The notes beneath the pieces were generated by a model, which saw only the letters and a program-made list of their open reading frames with translations, was not told the DNA's origin and made no database searches. This document shows positions 1 to 7,300 of a stretch of DNA of 12,586 nt, piece by piece. Origin of the DNA: CAZVWH01 sp964631175 (GTDB lineage: Bacteria; Planctomycetota; Phycisphaerae; Sedimentisphaerales; Anaerobacaceae); NCBI GenBank assembly GCA_964631175.1, contig CAZVWH010000083.1:1-12586 (forward strand), written 5' to 3'. Position 1 is the first letter of the stretch. Each line of letters opens with the position of its first letter. Position numbers and translations under genes: made by a program.

Positions 1-395
1 TTTAAGTTTACATTGGACGATATGTAGGTATGTACCACACCTAAGAAAGATTGGGTCGGGCACTTTTCCGTTCTGTCAAGATTCAGAAAAGAAATCGGCA
101 ATGGGATAGTAATTTGTATGGCAGAAAGAGATTTGCCCATAGATAATAAAAATGATGCCGTGCCCGTGACTATCCTCTGAATGGCAAAAAATCCGCCGTA
201 TAAATCAGCAACTGAATTCTTCGCCCTATTGTTTTTTAATACAGGCAAAACCGCTCCCTGATAGTCGCGGCTCTGTTAAACCATAAAAACGAAATTTGGT
301 CTTTCAATTGTAATAAAAATCAACCGGTATCGACTAATATATTGAAAAGGCTGAGAAATACCGGCTCAGAGCGGCTATACAAAAAGGAGATTTGC
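1..395. other. Leading non-coding stretch, no gene recognised
   Basis: No reading frame of useful length or recognisable content was seen here on either strand. The second forward frame is open from the window edge to a stop near 107-109, about 35 codons, and could be the tail of a gene lying mainly outside the window, but its residues suggest nothing. A 7-bp inverted pair, GGATAGT at 103-109 and ACTATCC at 169-175, encloses 59 bases. The stretch probably contains the promoter and leader of the sigma factor gene. TAATAT at 335-340 resembles a -10 box but has no good -35 partner at normal spacing. Confidence 0.5.
384..389 (+). promoter_or_regulatory. Ribosome binding site deciding a TTG start for the sigma factor
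   Basis: AAGGAG lies 6 bases before the in-frame TTG at 396. The upstream in-frame TTG at 342 has no comparable purine-rich motif before it. The translation from 396 begins MQVIDWQVVV, which fits the compact N-terminus usual for this sigma factor type. The site therefore favours a 169-residue product over a 187-residue one. Confidence 0.7.
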
Positions 396-905
396 TTGCA
401 AGTCATTGATTGGCAGGTAGTTGTGAAAAAGTACGGCCCTATTGTATGGAATACCGCATACAGGCTGTTAGGCAACCATGCAGATACGGCTGACTGCTTT
501 CAGGAAACATTTGTCTGTGCTCTGGAAGTTTCACGGCGTCAGCATGTGCGACACTTCCCGGCATTACTGATTCGTTTAGCTACCGCCCGTGCGATAGATC
601 GGCTGCGTAAGCGAATGCGTGAGCCAAATATCAGTGCTGATATGACCATTTGTACTACTGTGCCAGGCGATAATCCAGAGCCTTCTCAGCAGATACAAAC
701 ACAGGAGCTGGTTATCGGACTGCGCAAGGCTCTATGTCAGCTTCCGCCACAGGAAGCACAGGTTTTTTGTTTGCGATATTTAAATAATATGAGCTACCGC
801 CGAATCGCCAAAGAGCTTGGCATTAAAAACAGCACCGCCGGTGTATTACTGCACCGCGCCAGAACGAAACTACGAGAACTTCTTGAAAAAGCTACGGTTA
901 TATAA
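396..905 (+). CDS. ECF-type RNA polymerase sigma factor (sigma-70 family)
   Basis: This is a small group IV sigma factor that would direct RNA polymerase to a dedicated set of promoters. Using the TTG start at 396, residues about 12-72 form region 2: YGPIVWNTAYRLLGN, then the acidic DCFQETF stretch typical of the core-binding helix, then the LIRLATARAIDRLRKR helix for -10 recognition. A polar linker (about 75-102) leads to region 4 at about 105-165. There LPPQEAQVFCLRYLNNMSYRRIAKELGI and the following LLHRARTKLRELL helix form the usual helix-turn-helix for -35 recognition. The open frame reaches back to another TTG at 342, which would add 18 residues, but only the 396 start has a good ribosome binding site. 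The stop lies 17 bases before the next gene, so the two are probably co-transcribed. The sequence style resembles planctomycetal ECF factors; that is from memory. The target promoters are unknown. Confidence 0.9.
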   Translation: MQVIDWQVVVKKYGPIVWNTAYRLLGNHADTADCFQETFVCALEVSRRQHVRHFPALLIRLATARAIDRLRKRMREPNISADMTICTTVPGDNPEPSQQIQTQELVIGLRKALCQLPPQEAQVFCLRYLNNMSYRRIAKELGIKNSTAGVLLHRARTKLRELLEKATVI

Positions 906-922
906 GAAAGGCAGGTGTAATA

Positions 923-1633
923 ATGGATAATCCGAAAGATATTTTAGATAAGGCAATAAATGCCCTTGCAAATACGGATTTACCGCCTGGCCCACCACCA
1001 GAATTGACAGAGGCAACCGTAGCGAAACTTGCCGAAACTACAAGAAGCTCTCAGCAAGAGACCGGGACCATAAAGATCACTGACAGAACCAGATTGATAA
1101 AAGGTCCTATAAAAATAGCCGCAGCAATATTAATACTTATCGCAACCGGTTATGCTATTGGCCGACTTTCAGCCTCTAAAGCACCAGACATTGAACAGCT
1201 TCAAGCTGCTCTCGAACCTGCCATCCGACAAAACCTTCTCCAAGAGATGGACCGGTATTGGCAAGTTAGCCTTTCTGAAAGCTATGCACAACTTAAAGAT
1301 GAGCTTCAGCAGCAATACCGTCGTGACCTAAGCGATTTTGCAATTCAGACCTTATCTGCTTCAAGCGCGGTGACCAACGACCGACTTCAGGAGCTTATTG
1401 ATGCCATCAACGCCGCTCAAACTCAGGACCGCCGGTGGTTCGCAACAGCGCTTAGCCAAATAGAACATAACCGCCTGCAGGATAAAACCCAGCTTTCAGC
1501 CGGCTTAGAGACGTTGGCTCTGCAAACTGAAGACCAATTGCAGCGCACCAGACGGGATATGGTTCAGCTTTTATCTTATACCCAGCCCAGCAGCCAGATT
1601 CCAAACAAATCCAGAAATTCAAACAATAAATGA
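923..1633 (+). CDS. Single-pass membrane protein, candidate anti-sigma or sensor partner
   Basis: This 236-residue protein has a short N-terminal part (about 1-60) with a DILDKAINAL helix and a proline-rich PPGPPPEL segment. One hydrophobic span follows at about 62-82 (IKIAAAILILIATGYAIG). A long, glutamine- and charge-rich helical region (about 88-218) probably forms a coiled coil outside the cytoplasm. There is no signal peptide, so the N-terminus is likely cytoplasmic. An AGGTG motif 5 bases before the ATG, together with the preceding AAAGG, serves as the ribosome binding site. It lies 17 bases after an ECF sigma gene and 12 bases before a secreted-protein gene. That is the usual place for an anti-sigma factor, with a cytoplasmic sigma-binding end and an external sensing part. 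No zinc-type anti-sigma motif (HxxxCxxC) is present, so the anti-sigma role is inferred from context only. Confidence 0.6.
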   Translation: MDNPKDILDKAINALANTDLPPGPPPELTEATVAKLAETTRSSQQETGTIKITDRTRLIKGPIKIAAAILILIATGYAIGRLSASKAPDIEQLQAALEPAIRQNLLQEMDRYWQVSLSESYAQLKDELQQQYRRDLSDFAIQTLSASSAVTNDRLQELIDAINAAQTQDRRWFATALSQIEHNRLQDKTQLSAGLETLALQTEDQLQRTRRDMVQLLSYTQPSSQIPNKSRNSNNK

Positions 1634-1645
1634 AAGGAGCAAACA

Positions 1646-2668
1646 ATGAAATCTTTAGTCCGAACAATCACTGTATTTGTCGCCCTTAATCTGATAACAG
1701 CAGGTTATGCTTTAGCTCAGCCAGCGCCTACGCTTCCAGAACCACCACAGGTAGAGGCGGTTGAAATTGCGGCGAAAGAAGCACAAGAACGAGCGAAGGC
1801 CGTACAAAAACATATGGAATCTCTTCATCTGAATCTCGGAATGTCGTTGCCAGGAAGCGGTTCCGGCACAGTCCTGGTGATTCCAACCTCAGAAATGAAA
1901 GCAGAAGAACTTGTCACAATAGTAGAAGATATGACTGTTATGGCACGTATTTTTGACAAACAATTGGGGCAGGAGCAACCCAGACACATGTGGTTTTCCG
2001 GAGATATTTTCGGACAGAGCAACCGCCCGGCTGAAAACATCTACCTTCAGGGATACGGCGCTCTGTTCTTAAAGAAAGTGAACTTTCCACTGTCGCCTAC
2101 TGCTGCTGTGCAAGAAGAAGAGGTTAAAACCAAAAAAGAAAGGGAAGAAGTTGACCCGGTCTGGGACCAAATGAGAAAGGAAATTTATGAGCCACAAGGA
2201 GACCGAAGGCGCAGACCGGAACGCGACGAAGAGAAATACGACGCCGAGCAGGTAAAAAACCTCAAAATAAATATTATCAAAGCACTAAAACACGCAGCAA
2301 ACATGCGAAACCTGAAACTGGATGAGTCTGTTATCTTGTCGATCACCGGCAGCGGAGACTCGTCCAAAACATCAGGAATTGCAATTGCCGGAAAGGGCTA
2401 CGGTGGTCAAGTCATAGTTCAAGACAAAAAATCTACCGGTATGAGAATAGTTACGCCAACTCCACTAAGCGATTTAGGGGCCTCCTCACACACGATGCTC
2501 ATCATTCGTGCGAAAAAATCAGATATTGATGCCTTCGCCAGGGGTGAGTCGGATTTTGATAAATTCCGGCAGCGCGTGCAGATGTTTACTTGTCCCTACC
2601 TAAGTGGAGAAGCTGAATATGGAGACTCATACGATTACACCCGAAGCGGGCGAAGCCGACGTCGCTGA
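1646..2668 (+). CDS. Exported protein of unknown function, third gene of the sigma-factor unit
   Basis: This 340-residue protein starts with a clear Sec signal peptide: MKSLVR, a hydrophobic core, and a likely cleavage after AGYALA near residue 24. The mature part begins with a proline-rich segment (26-35) and an Ala/Glu-rich helix (36-58). A globular region follows (about 62-150), then a highly charged segment (about 156-200, EEEVKTKKEREE and a DRRRRPERDEEK stretch). A second globular region with a glycine-rich stretch (about 201-315) and an arginine-rich tail ending RSGRSRRR complete it. Only one cysteine (316) was seen and no catalytic motif was recognised. AAAGGAG lies 6 bases before the ATG, a strong ribosome binding site. 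The gene follows the membrane-protein gene by 12 bases, so the three genes are very likely one operon. The product could be an envelope component sensed or controlled by the sigma/membrane pair. I do not recognise the family. Confidence 0.75.
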   Translation: MKSLVRTITVFVALNLITAGYALAQPAPTLPEPPQVEAVEIAAKEAQERAKAVQKHMESLHLNLGMSLPGSGSGTVLVIPTSEMKAEELVTIVEDMTVMARIFDKQLGQEQPRHMWFSGDIFGQSNRPAENIYLQGYGALFLKKVNFPLSPTAAVQEEEVKTKKEREEVDPVWDQMRKEIYEPQGDRRRRPERDEEKYDAEQVKNLKINIIKALKHAANMRNLKLDESVILSITGSGDSSKTSGIAIAGKGYGGQVIVQDKKSTGMRIVTPTPLSDLGASSHTMLIIRAKKSDIDAFARGESDFDKFRQRVQMFTCPYLSGEAEYGDSYDYTRSGRSRRR

Positions 2669-2730
2669 GCCAGCTTTTTTATAAAATGATTGATCGATAA
2701 TAGAAAAAGTTGAAAATATTCGATAAACTC

Positions 2731-2761
2731 AGGCCGGGCTAAAATTAACCCGGCCTTTTTT
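2731..2761 (+). terminator. Rho-independent terminator after the sigma-factor unit
   Basis: AGGCCGGG (2731-2738) pairs perfectly with CCCGGCCT (2749-2756), giving an 8-bp GC-rich stem with a 10-base loop, followed by a T run at 2757-2761. It lies 62 bases after the stop of the secreted-protein gene. It also sits 52 bases past the end of the convergent gyrB gene, so the hairpin could hinder readthrough from that side, but the minus strand has only a three-T run there. A weaker GCTG/CAGC hairpin with six T residues (2664-2680) lies directly at the stop codon. Confidence 0.88.
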
Positions 2762-2808
2762 AATCCATTGCCGAACAAGCAAGATAAACAGTCATACCCA
2801 ACACGCAA

Positions 2809-5265
2809 TTAAACATCGAGGTTCTGGACTTCAAGCGCATGCTCCTGAATGAAGTTCCGTCGTTTTTCCACATCATCACCCATCAATATACTGAAGAGCC
2901 TGTCGGCCTCGCCGGCATCGTCAAGACGTACACTTAGCATCGTTCTCGTTGCAGGATTCATCGTTGTCTGCCATAACTGCTCAGCGTTCATCTCACCCAA
3001 GCCCTTGAAACGCTTTATATCAATTCCTTTCCCGCCGATCTGCCTTATCGTTTTGCATATGTCACCAAGTGATGCAGCATCGTTAGTTTCCTTACCGTGG
3101 ACAAGCTGAAACTTGGTCGGTAGAGACTCTCCCGATACGGACTTTTCTGGTTTTAAGAGAAAATCGTTTAGGTCCAATCTAAAATCGGCTTTTAGCTTAT
3201 CATTTATTTGGTTGATACGAGCCAGCTCATGCAGCTCCTCGGCGTCGAATTCATCCATATCACTTATCTCATCCAACCTTTTTTCATAATTGTTGCTATT
3301 GTAATAAACTTCATCCTTTCCCTGCACACGGATAAGAAAAATCGGCAACCCACCTTTGGTCGGATTATAATAGTCCTTTACAAACTCTGTAAAGTTAATG
3401 CCGCGTCTTGATAAAACATTTATAATTCGTTCGGCATCAGCTAAGATTTTTACAAGAGCAGTTAGCTGTTTGTCTGCAACTTTACGAATTGTGCCTCTGC
3501 CGGCTTTGCTGCTTTTTCCGGTCTTATTGCGTTTCTTGCCTGCCTCATTATCTCTGATAAAAAGTTCTGTATCTTCAAGACCACGACCGACCATAAGTCT
3601 GCGCATCTGGCTTTCATTTATCATATATTCAGACTTCTTCTGTCCCTTAACCCTAATTTCATATAGTGGAGGTTGAGCAATATAAACCATCCGCTCTGTA
3701 AGCAGTGCCTGCATTTGTCTAAATAAAAACGTTAGCAGTAAAGTTCTAATATGGGCACCGTCAACATCAGCGTCCGTCATCAATATAACTTTTCCATATC
3801 TACACTTTTGCACGTCAAACTCATCCGTGCCAATACCGGTACCAAGAGCGCTTATGATGGTTCGTATTTCATCGTGCGCCAGCATTTTCTCCAGCCTGGC
3901 CTTTTCCACATTGAGAATTTTACCTTTAAGAGGCAGAATCGCCTGGATGTTTCTGTCCCGACCAGCTTTAGCCGACCCACCTGCAGAGTCGCCTTCCACT
4001 ATGAAAATCTCTGTAGTCGTTTTTTCTTTGCTTGCACAATCCCACAACTTGCCCGGCAGATTAGCACCGCTGAGAGCACCCTTGCGTCGGGTCAGCTCGC
4101 GAGCCTTTCTTGCAGCCTCCCTGGCCGCAGCGGCCTGGATAGCTTTATTTAAGATGTGTTTAGCTTCAGTTGGGTGCTCTTCCAGAAAATGCCCAAGCTG
4201 CTCATTAACAGTCGTCTCAACGAAACTGCCTACCTCGGGATTGGTCAGTCTTACCTTTGTCTGTGCCTCAAAATGCGGATCGGTCAGCTTTACAGCTACT
4301 ACTGCTGTTAAGCCTTCTCTTAAGTCGTCACCAGTGGTTGCCTGATTGCTTTTTAATAAATTATTACTCTTAGCATAATAATTCATCGTTCGGGTTAATG
4401 CTGTTTTAAAGCCGGAAAGGTGCGTTCCGCCGTCAATATTCCTAATGTTATTAGCAAAAACCAGAATGTTTTCGGTATAGCCATCATTATATTGCATCGC
4501 CACTTCACAGCTCATCTTTGCCTGTTGGTCCTCTTTAGCTAAGTAGATGACATCCTTATGAAGTGTATCTTTACCCTCGTTTAGATGTTTAACAAAAGCT
4601 TTAACCCCCTCTTCAAACTTAAATACCTCTTTCTTATTAGCTCTGTCATCACGGAATTCAATCTTAATGCCTGCATTTAAATAGGCCATTTCACGAATTC
4701 GCTTTAATAATGTATCATACGAAAATTCCGTATCGCCGAAGATTTCTTCATCCGGCATAAATGATATTTTCGTCCCGCGTTTTTTAGTCGGTCCAATTTC
4801 CTTCAGCGGCCCTTCTCTCCTGCCCCGGATACATTCGAAATGATAGTGTTTTCCATCACGATAGATATCCGCTTCAAGCCATTCACTTAGAGCGTTAACA
4901 ACGCTGACGCCTACGCCGTGCAGCCCCCCTGCAACTTTATAACTATCCGTATCAAACTTGCCACCGGCGTGCAGTGTTGTAAGCACAACCTCCAAGGCGC
5001 TGATTTTCGCTTCTTTATGCTGCTCAACCGGTATTCCACGGCCGTCATCTTCTACCGTGCAACTGCCATCGGCGCAAATACATATACTAATGCTATTACA
5101 GAATCCTGCCATGGCCTCATCGATGGAATTGTCCAGCACCTCATAAACCAAATGATGAAGGCCTGCACTGCTACGATCACCTATGTACATGTCCGGACGT
5201 TTGCGAACAGCTTCTACCCCCCCAAGTATCTTTATATTACTTGCATCGTATTTGTGAACTTTCAT
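2809..5265 (-). CDS. gyrB: DNA gyrase subunit B
   Basis: This is the ATPase subunit of the type IIA topoisomerase that introduces negative supercoils with GyrA. The 818-residue chain starts with the GHKL ATPase domain. Glu42 and Asn46 lie in YEVLDNSIDE, Asp73-Gly77 in DDGRGIP, and the ATP-lid GGLHGVGVSVVNALS runs at about 113-127. Arg136 and Thr165, positions linked to coumarin binding in E. coli, are present at the same numbers. The transducer domain carries QTK (335-337). The TOPRIM domain has EGDSAGG (424-430) and DADVDGAHIRT (498-508). Between PPLYEI (about 532-537) and KRFKGLGEMNAEQLWQTTMNP (751-771) lies an insert of about 170-210 residues. This makes the protein long like E. coli GyrB rather than about 640 residues as in many bacteria. 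The insert includes a lysine-rich stretch (about 576-600). AAGAAGG, 5 bases before the ATG, is a moderate ribosome binding site. It is downstream of dciA with a 38-base gap and probably shares its transcript. A ParE identity is less likely given the dnaN context. Confidence 0.97.
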   Translation of the reverse strand: MKVHKYDASNIKILGGVEAVRKRPDMYIGDRSSAGLHHLVYEVLDNSIDEAMAGFCNSISICICADGSCTVEDDGRGIPVEQHKEAKISALEVVLTTLHAGGKFDTDSYKVAGGLHGVGVSVVNALSEWLEADIYRDGKHYHFECIRGRREGPLKEIGPTKKRGTKISFMPDEEIFGDTEFSYDTLLKRIREMAYLNAGIKIEFRDDRANKKEVFKFEEGVKAFVKHLNEGKDTLHKDVIYLAKEDQQAKMSCEVAMQYNDGYTENILVFANNIRNIDGGTHLSGFKTALTRTMNYYAKSNNLLKSNQATTGDDLREGLTAVVAVKLTDPHFEAQTKVRLTNPEVGSFVETTVNEQLGHFLEEHPTEAKHILNKAIQAAAAREAARKARELTRRKGALSGANLPGKLWDCASKEKTTTEIFIVEGDSAGGSAKAGRDRNIQAILPLKGKILNVEKARLEKMLAHDEIRTIISALGTGIGTDEFDVQKCRYGKVILMTDADVDGAHIRTLLLTFLFRQMQALLTERMVYIAQPPLYEIRVKGQKKSEYMINESQMRRLMVGRGLEDTELFIRDNEAGKKRNKTGKSSKAGRGTIRKVADKQLTALVKILADAERIINVLSRRGINFTEFVKDYYNPTKGGLPIFLIRVQGKDEVYYNSNNYEKRLDEISDMDEFDAEELHELARINQINDKLKADFRLDLNDFLLKPEKSVSGESLPTKFQLVHGKETNDAASLGDICKTIRQIGGKGIDIKRFKGLGEMNAEQLWQTTMNPATRTMLSVRLDDAGEADRLFSILMGDDVEKRRNFIQEHALEVQNLDV

Positions 5266-5303
5266 GTAAACCTTCTTCGCTGTTTTTTAAGTAACCAATC
5301 TTT

Positions 5304-5657
5304 TCAATAAATAGAGGTTTTAAGCCTTTTTATGTGATATTGTGGGCAACAACGTTTTAATTCCTCAAGTATATCGTGGCTATATAACTGTAATTGATAC
5401 ATATAAGGCGGTGAATCCACATATATCTTAAGCTGGCCCGCGGAAATAGAATCAATTCTACAGTGCTCATAAATCTCAGATGGCAGAAAATTCCTCAATA
5501 CTTCTGAAATGTTCTGAAATTGCTCATACTTAGGCTCTATTACATTTTCCATAAACTTGGTTAGTAATCCGTCCAGTCTAATTGCTGGAATAGCTACTTT
5601 ATCTGAACGATTGGCCAATGTAAATTTACCTAAATTGTTTTGTCTGTAATTGATCAT
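5304..5657 (-). CDS. dciA: DciA-like DUF721 protein, predicted replicative helicase loader
   Basis: This 117-residue protein matches the DUF721/DciA pattern as I know it. The core at about 43-115 has a YEQFQNISEVLRNFLPSEI helix region, then CRIDSISAGQLKIYVDSPPYMYQLQLYSHDILEEL, which is the beta-hairpin and helix block of the family, ending in a basic YHIKRLK strand. DciA proteins load or activate the DnaB replicative helicase in bacteria that lack DnaC/DnaI. The position between dnaN and gyrB is common for DUF721 genes and supports the call. About 40 residues precede the core. No Shine-Dalgarno motif is visible before the ATG at 5657; the upstream bases are almost all A and T. The 84-base gap from dnaN is open in this frame back to a stop at about 5721-5723 but offers no usual start codon. 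The gene may depend on translation of dnaN or on an unstructured AT-rich leader. Confidence 0.82.
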   Translation of the reverse strand: MINYRQNNLGKFTLANRSDKVAIPAIRLDGLLTKFMENVIEPKYEQFQNISEVLRNFLPSEIYEHCRIDSISAGQLKIYVDSPPYMYQLQLYSHDILEELKRCCPQYHIKRLKTSIY

Positions 5658-5741
5658 GGAAAATAAAAAAAATGAAAATTCAATAAAAACAGAATCTGAA
5701 TGATTTTCCTCTGCCCATCTAAGTTACTGTTAATTTGACAT

Positions 5742-6848
5742 CTAACCCAAGCTTATGGGCATTAGAACATAGAGGAAATCTGCTCCGCTTTTTATTAGCC
5801 CCGGCGTATCTGACTGTCCCAATTGAAGCTCAAAATCATCGTTTTGTATTACCCTCAAAGCATCAATCAAAAACTGAGGATTAAAGCCGATATCAATAGG
5901 CGTTCCACTATAATCGATAGGAACTGTAACCTGTGCTGAACCTGTTTCAGGTGCCCGGCTTGAGAACACCATCTTATCCTTGCTAATAGAAAGCTTAATG
6001 CCTCTTGATTCCTCGCTCGTTAGAAGAGCTGAACGTTTAACAGCGCTTAAAACTGCATCAGTAGGTAAAACCAGCTTGTTATTATAGTCTTTTGGTATTA
6101 TTTCTTCATAATTTGGGAACTTACCTTCGACAAGAGATGAGCTTATTACTGTGTTAGAATAGCTAGATAGTATTTGATTATCTACATATCTAACTTCAAT
6201 GTTACCTTTGTCATGAGTTGCAAGTTTATTCATTAATGACATTGTCTTGGCGGGAACTATAATTTTCCGTTCAGCAATCTTTTCAGCCACTGTTGAGGTA
6301 AAGCCGACTCTTGAACGCGCCAGCCTTCTTCCATCGGTAGCAACAAAATTAAGCTTTTTCCCCTTTATTTCCCACAATACACCATTTATTGCATATCTAC
6401 TTGTCTCCTTAGCTGCTGCAAAAAGACATTGCTCAACACCAATCTTGAAACGGTCAAAGGGCAGTATAATATCAGCTTCTCCATCAAACTGTGGAACTAA
6501 AGGAAACTGCTCTGGTTCCTGTCCATAGATAGTAAAATGGCTGTCTGCGCCCGTTATTTCACAAGCACCTTCCTCCGTTGTAAAAGTCAGTGCGTTATCA
6601 ATACTTTCACGTACAATACCATTTAACCTATCCGCCTGTACTAAAACATCACCACTTTCATCTATCTTAACCTCTGATATTAAACAGCTTATCCCTGTTT
6701 CTAAATCCGTAGCAGAAATCACAACGTCTTTTTCACCGGTTGATATTTTCACACATCGCAAGATTGGCTTTGGTGTACGTGACGGAACAACTGATATTAT
6801 TAAACCCAATGCCTCTGCGAGGGCATCTTTATTAAAATCTACCTTCAT
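5742..6848 (-). CDS. dnaN: DNA polymerase III beta subunit (sliding clamp)
   Basis: This is the ring-shaped homodimeric clamp that tethers the replicative polymerase to DNA. The 368-residue length is normal for the family. The three-domain pattern is visible: domain 1 starts MKVDFNKDALAEAL with TPKPIL at about 25-30; domain 2 contains RYAINGVLWE (151-160) and TDGRRLA (171-177); domain 3 begins after EGKFPNYEEIIP (241-252). The chain ends in YVLMPISLG, close to the usual YVLMPMRL end that forms part of the peptide-binding pocket. AAGGAGG, 6 bases before the ATG, is an excellent ribosome binding site. The gene is the first of the dnaN-dciA-gyrB group and faces away from the activase gene across an AT-rich intergenic region. 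The dnaA gene, which often lies upstream, is not there. Confidence 0.97.
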   Translation of the reverse strand: MKVDFNKDALAEALGLIISVVPSRTPKPILRCVKISTGEKDVVISATDLETGISCLISEVKIDESGDVLVQADRLNGIVRESIDNALTFTTEEGACEITGADSHFTIYGQEPEQFPLVPQFDGEADIILPFDRFKIGVEQCLFAAAKETSRYAINGVLWEIKGKKLNFVATDGRRLARSRVGFTSTVAEKIAERKIIVPAKTMSLMNKLATHDKGNIEVRYVDNQILSSYSNTVISSSLVEGKFPNYEEIIPKDYNNKLVLPTDAVLSAVKRSALLTSEESRGIKLSISKDKMVFSSRAPETGSAQVTVPIDYSGTPIDIGFNPQFLIDALRVIQNDDFELQLGQSDTPGLIKSGADFLYVLMPISLG

Positions 6849-6917
6849 TAAAAACCTCCTTAAAAAAATGGTGTGAAAAAGCCACTTTTTAAAAATACAC
6901 GTTTTATGAGTTCATAG

Positions 6918-6947
6918 TCTATAGCAGAAAAAGCATAAAAACAATAA
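6918..6947 (-). promoter_or_regulatory. Possible sigma-70-type promoter for dnaN
   Basis: Reading the minus strand, TTATTG (6942-6947) and TATAGA (6918-6923) are separated by 18 bases and would start transcription about 65 bases before the dnaN ATG. The region is so AT-rich that chance matches are expected, so this is only a candidate. TGTGAAAAA copies (plus-strand reading) lie on both sides of it, at 6872-6880 and 6952-6960. Confidence 0.3.
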
Positions 6948-7187
6948 TTTTTGTGAAAAAAACAATTCCTATTTACTCAGTAGATCGTATGTTACTTATC
7001 ACCTTCAGTTGTAATTTTATAGATTAATATTAAATCTATGTAAAAATTTGTTATTAGAATTAATATGAACTATGAATTTGTTATGTTTATTTTTTGATTT
7101 ATGCCAAAGTCTTAAATGCAAAGGAAATAAGTAATAAATATGGACAGATGGTAATAAACATTAGTAGTTAGATATATTGTTAGCAAC

Positions 7188-7219
7188 TTGACAAAAATAA
7201 CAGTTTGCTTTAATAAAAT
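7188..7219 (+). promoter_or_regulatory. Sigma-70-type promoter for the large activase gene
   Basis: TTGACA at 7188-7193 is a perfect -35 element. The -10 position is less certain: TAATAA (7211-7216) is at the ideal 17-base spacing but fits poorly. TTTAAT (7209-7214, spacing 15) and TAAAAT (7214-7219, spacing 20) each fit the consensus in five of six positions. Transcription would begin at about 7220-7227, leaving a leader of about 75 bases before the ATG at 7301. Confidence 0.5.
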
Positions 7220-7300
7220 TGTAGATTCATATATTAAGTATGAGATTTCAATAGCTTTCTAACAATGTATTTAACAATATAAAAGAATAATAGGGTTAAG

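Larger units (their letters stand above)
6849..7300. other. AT-rich divergent intergenic region, candidate control or origin region
   Basis: This 452-bp stretch between dnaN and the activase gene has no plausible gene. It is markedly richer in A and T than its surroundings. It holds two TGTGAAAAA sequences (6872-6880 and 6952-6960), which read TTTTTCACA on the other strand and fit the relaxed DnaA-box form TTWTNCACA. It also has a 10-bp direct repeat AATTTGTTAT (7045-7054, 7075-7084), an 11-bp near-repeat GTAATAAAYAT (7131-7141, 7151-7161), ATTAATAT twice (7024-7031, 7059-7066), and the inverted pair ATAGATT/AATCTAT (7019-7025, 7033-7039). These features, next to dnaN, suggest promoter control or a replication origin. 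No perfect TTATCCACA box was found, so an origin remains unproven. Confidence 0.4.

Noticed and set aside
3751..4345. Two overlapping plus-strand open frames of 133 and 172 codons opposite gyrB
   Set aside because: They lie wholly antisense to strongly conserved gyrB motifs (the EGDSAGG region) and their translations look like shadow sequence, rich in Ser, Leu and Arg without domain patterns.
2849..5310. Other plus-strand open frames across gyrB (67-130 codons)
   Set aside because: All are antisense shadows of gyrB, with no ribosome binding sites or recognisable content.
6849..7300. Perfect DnaA boxes (TTATCCACA)
   Set aside because: None found on either strand; only the relaxed TTTTTCACA form is present, so the origin idea is kept as a hypothesis only.
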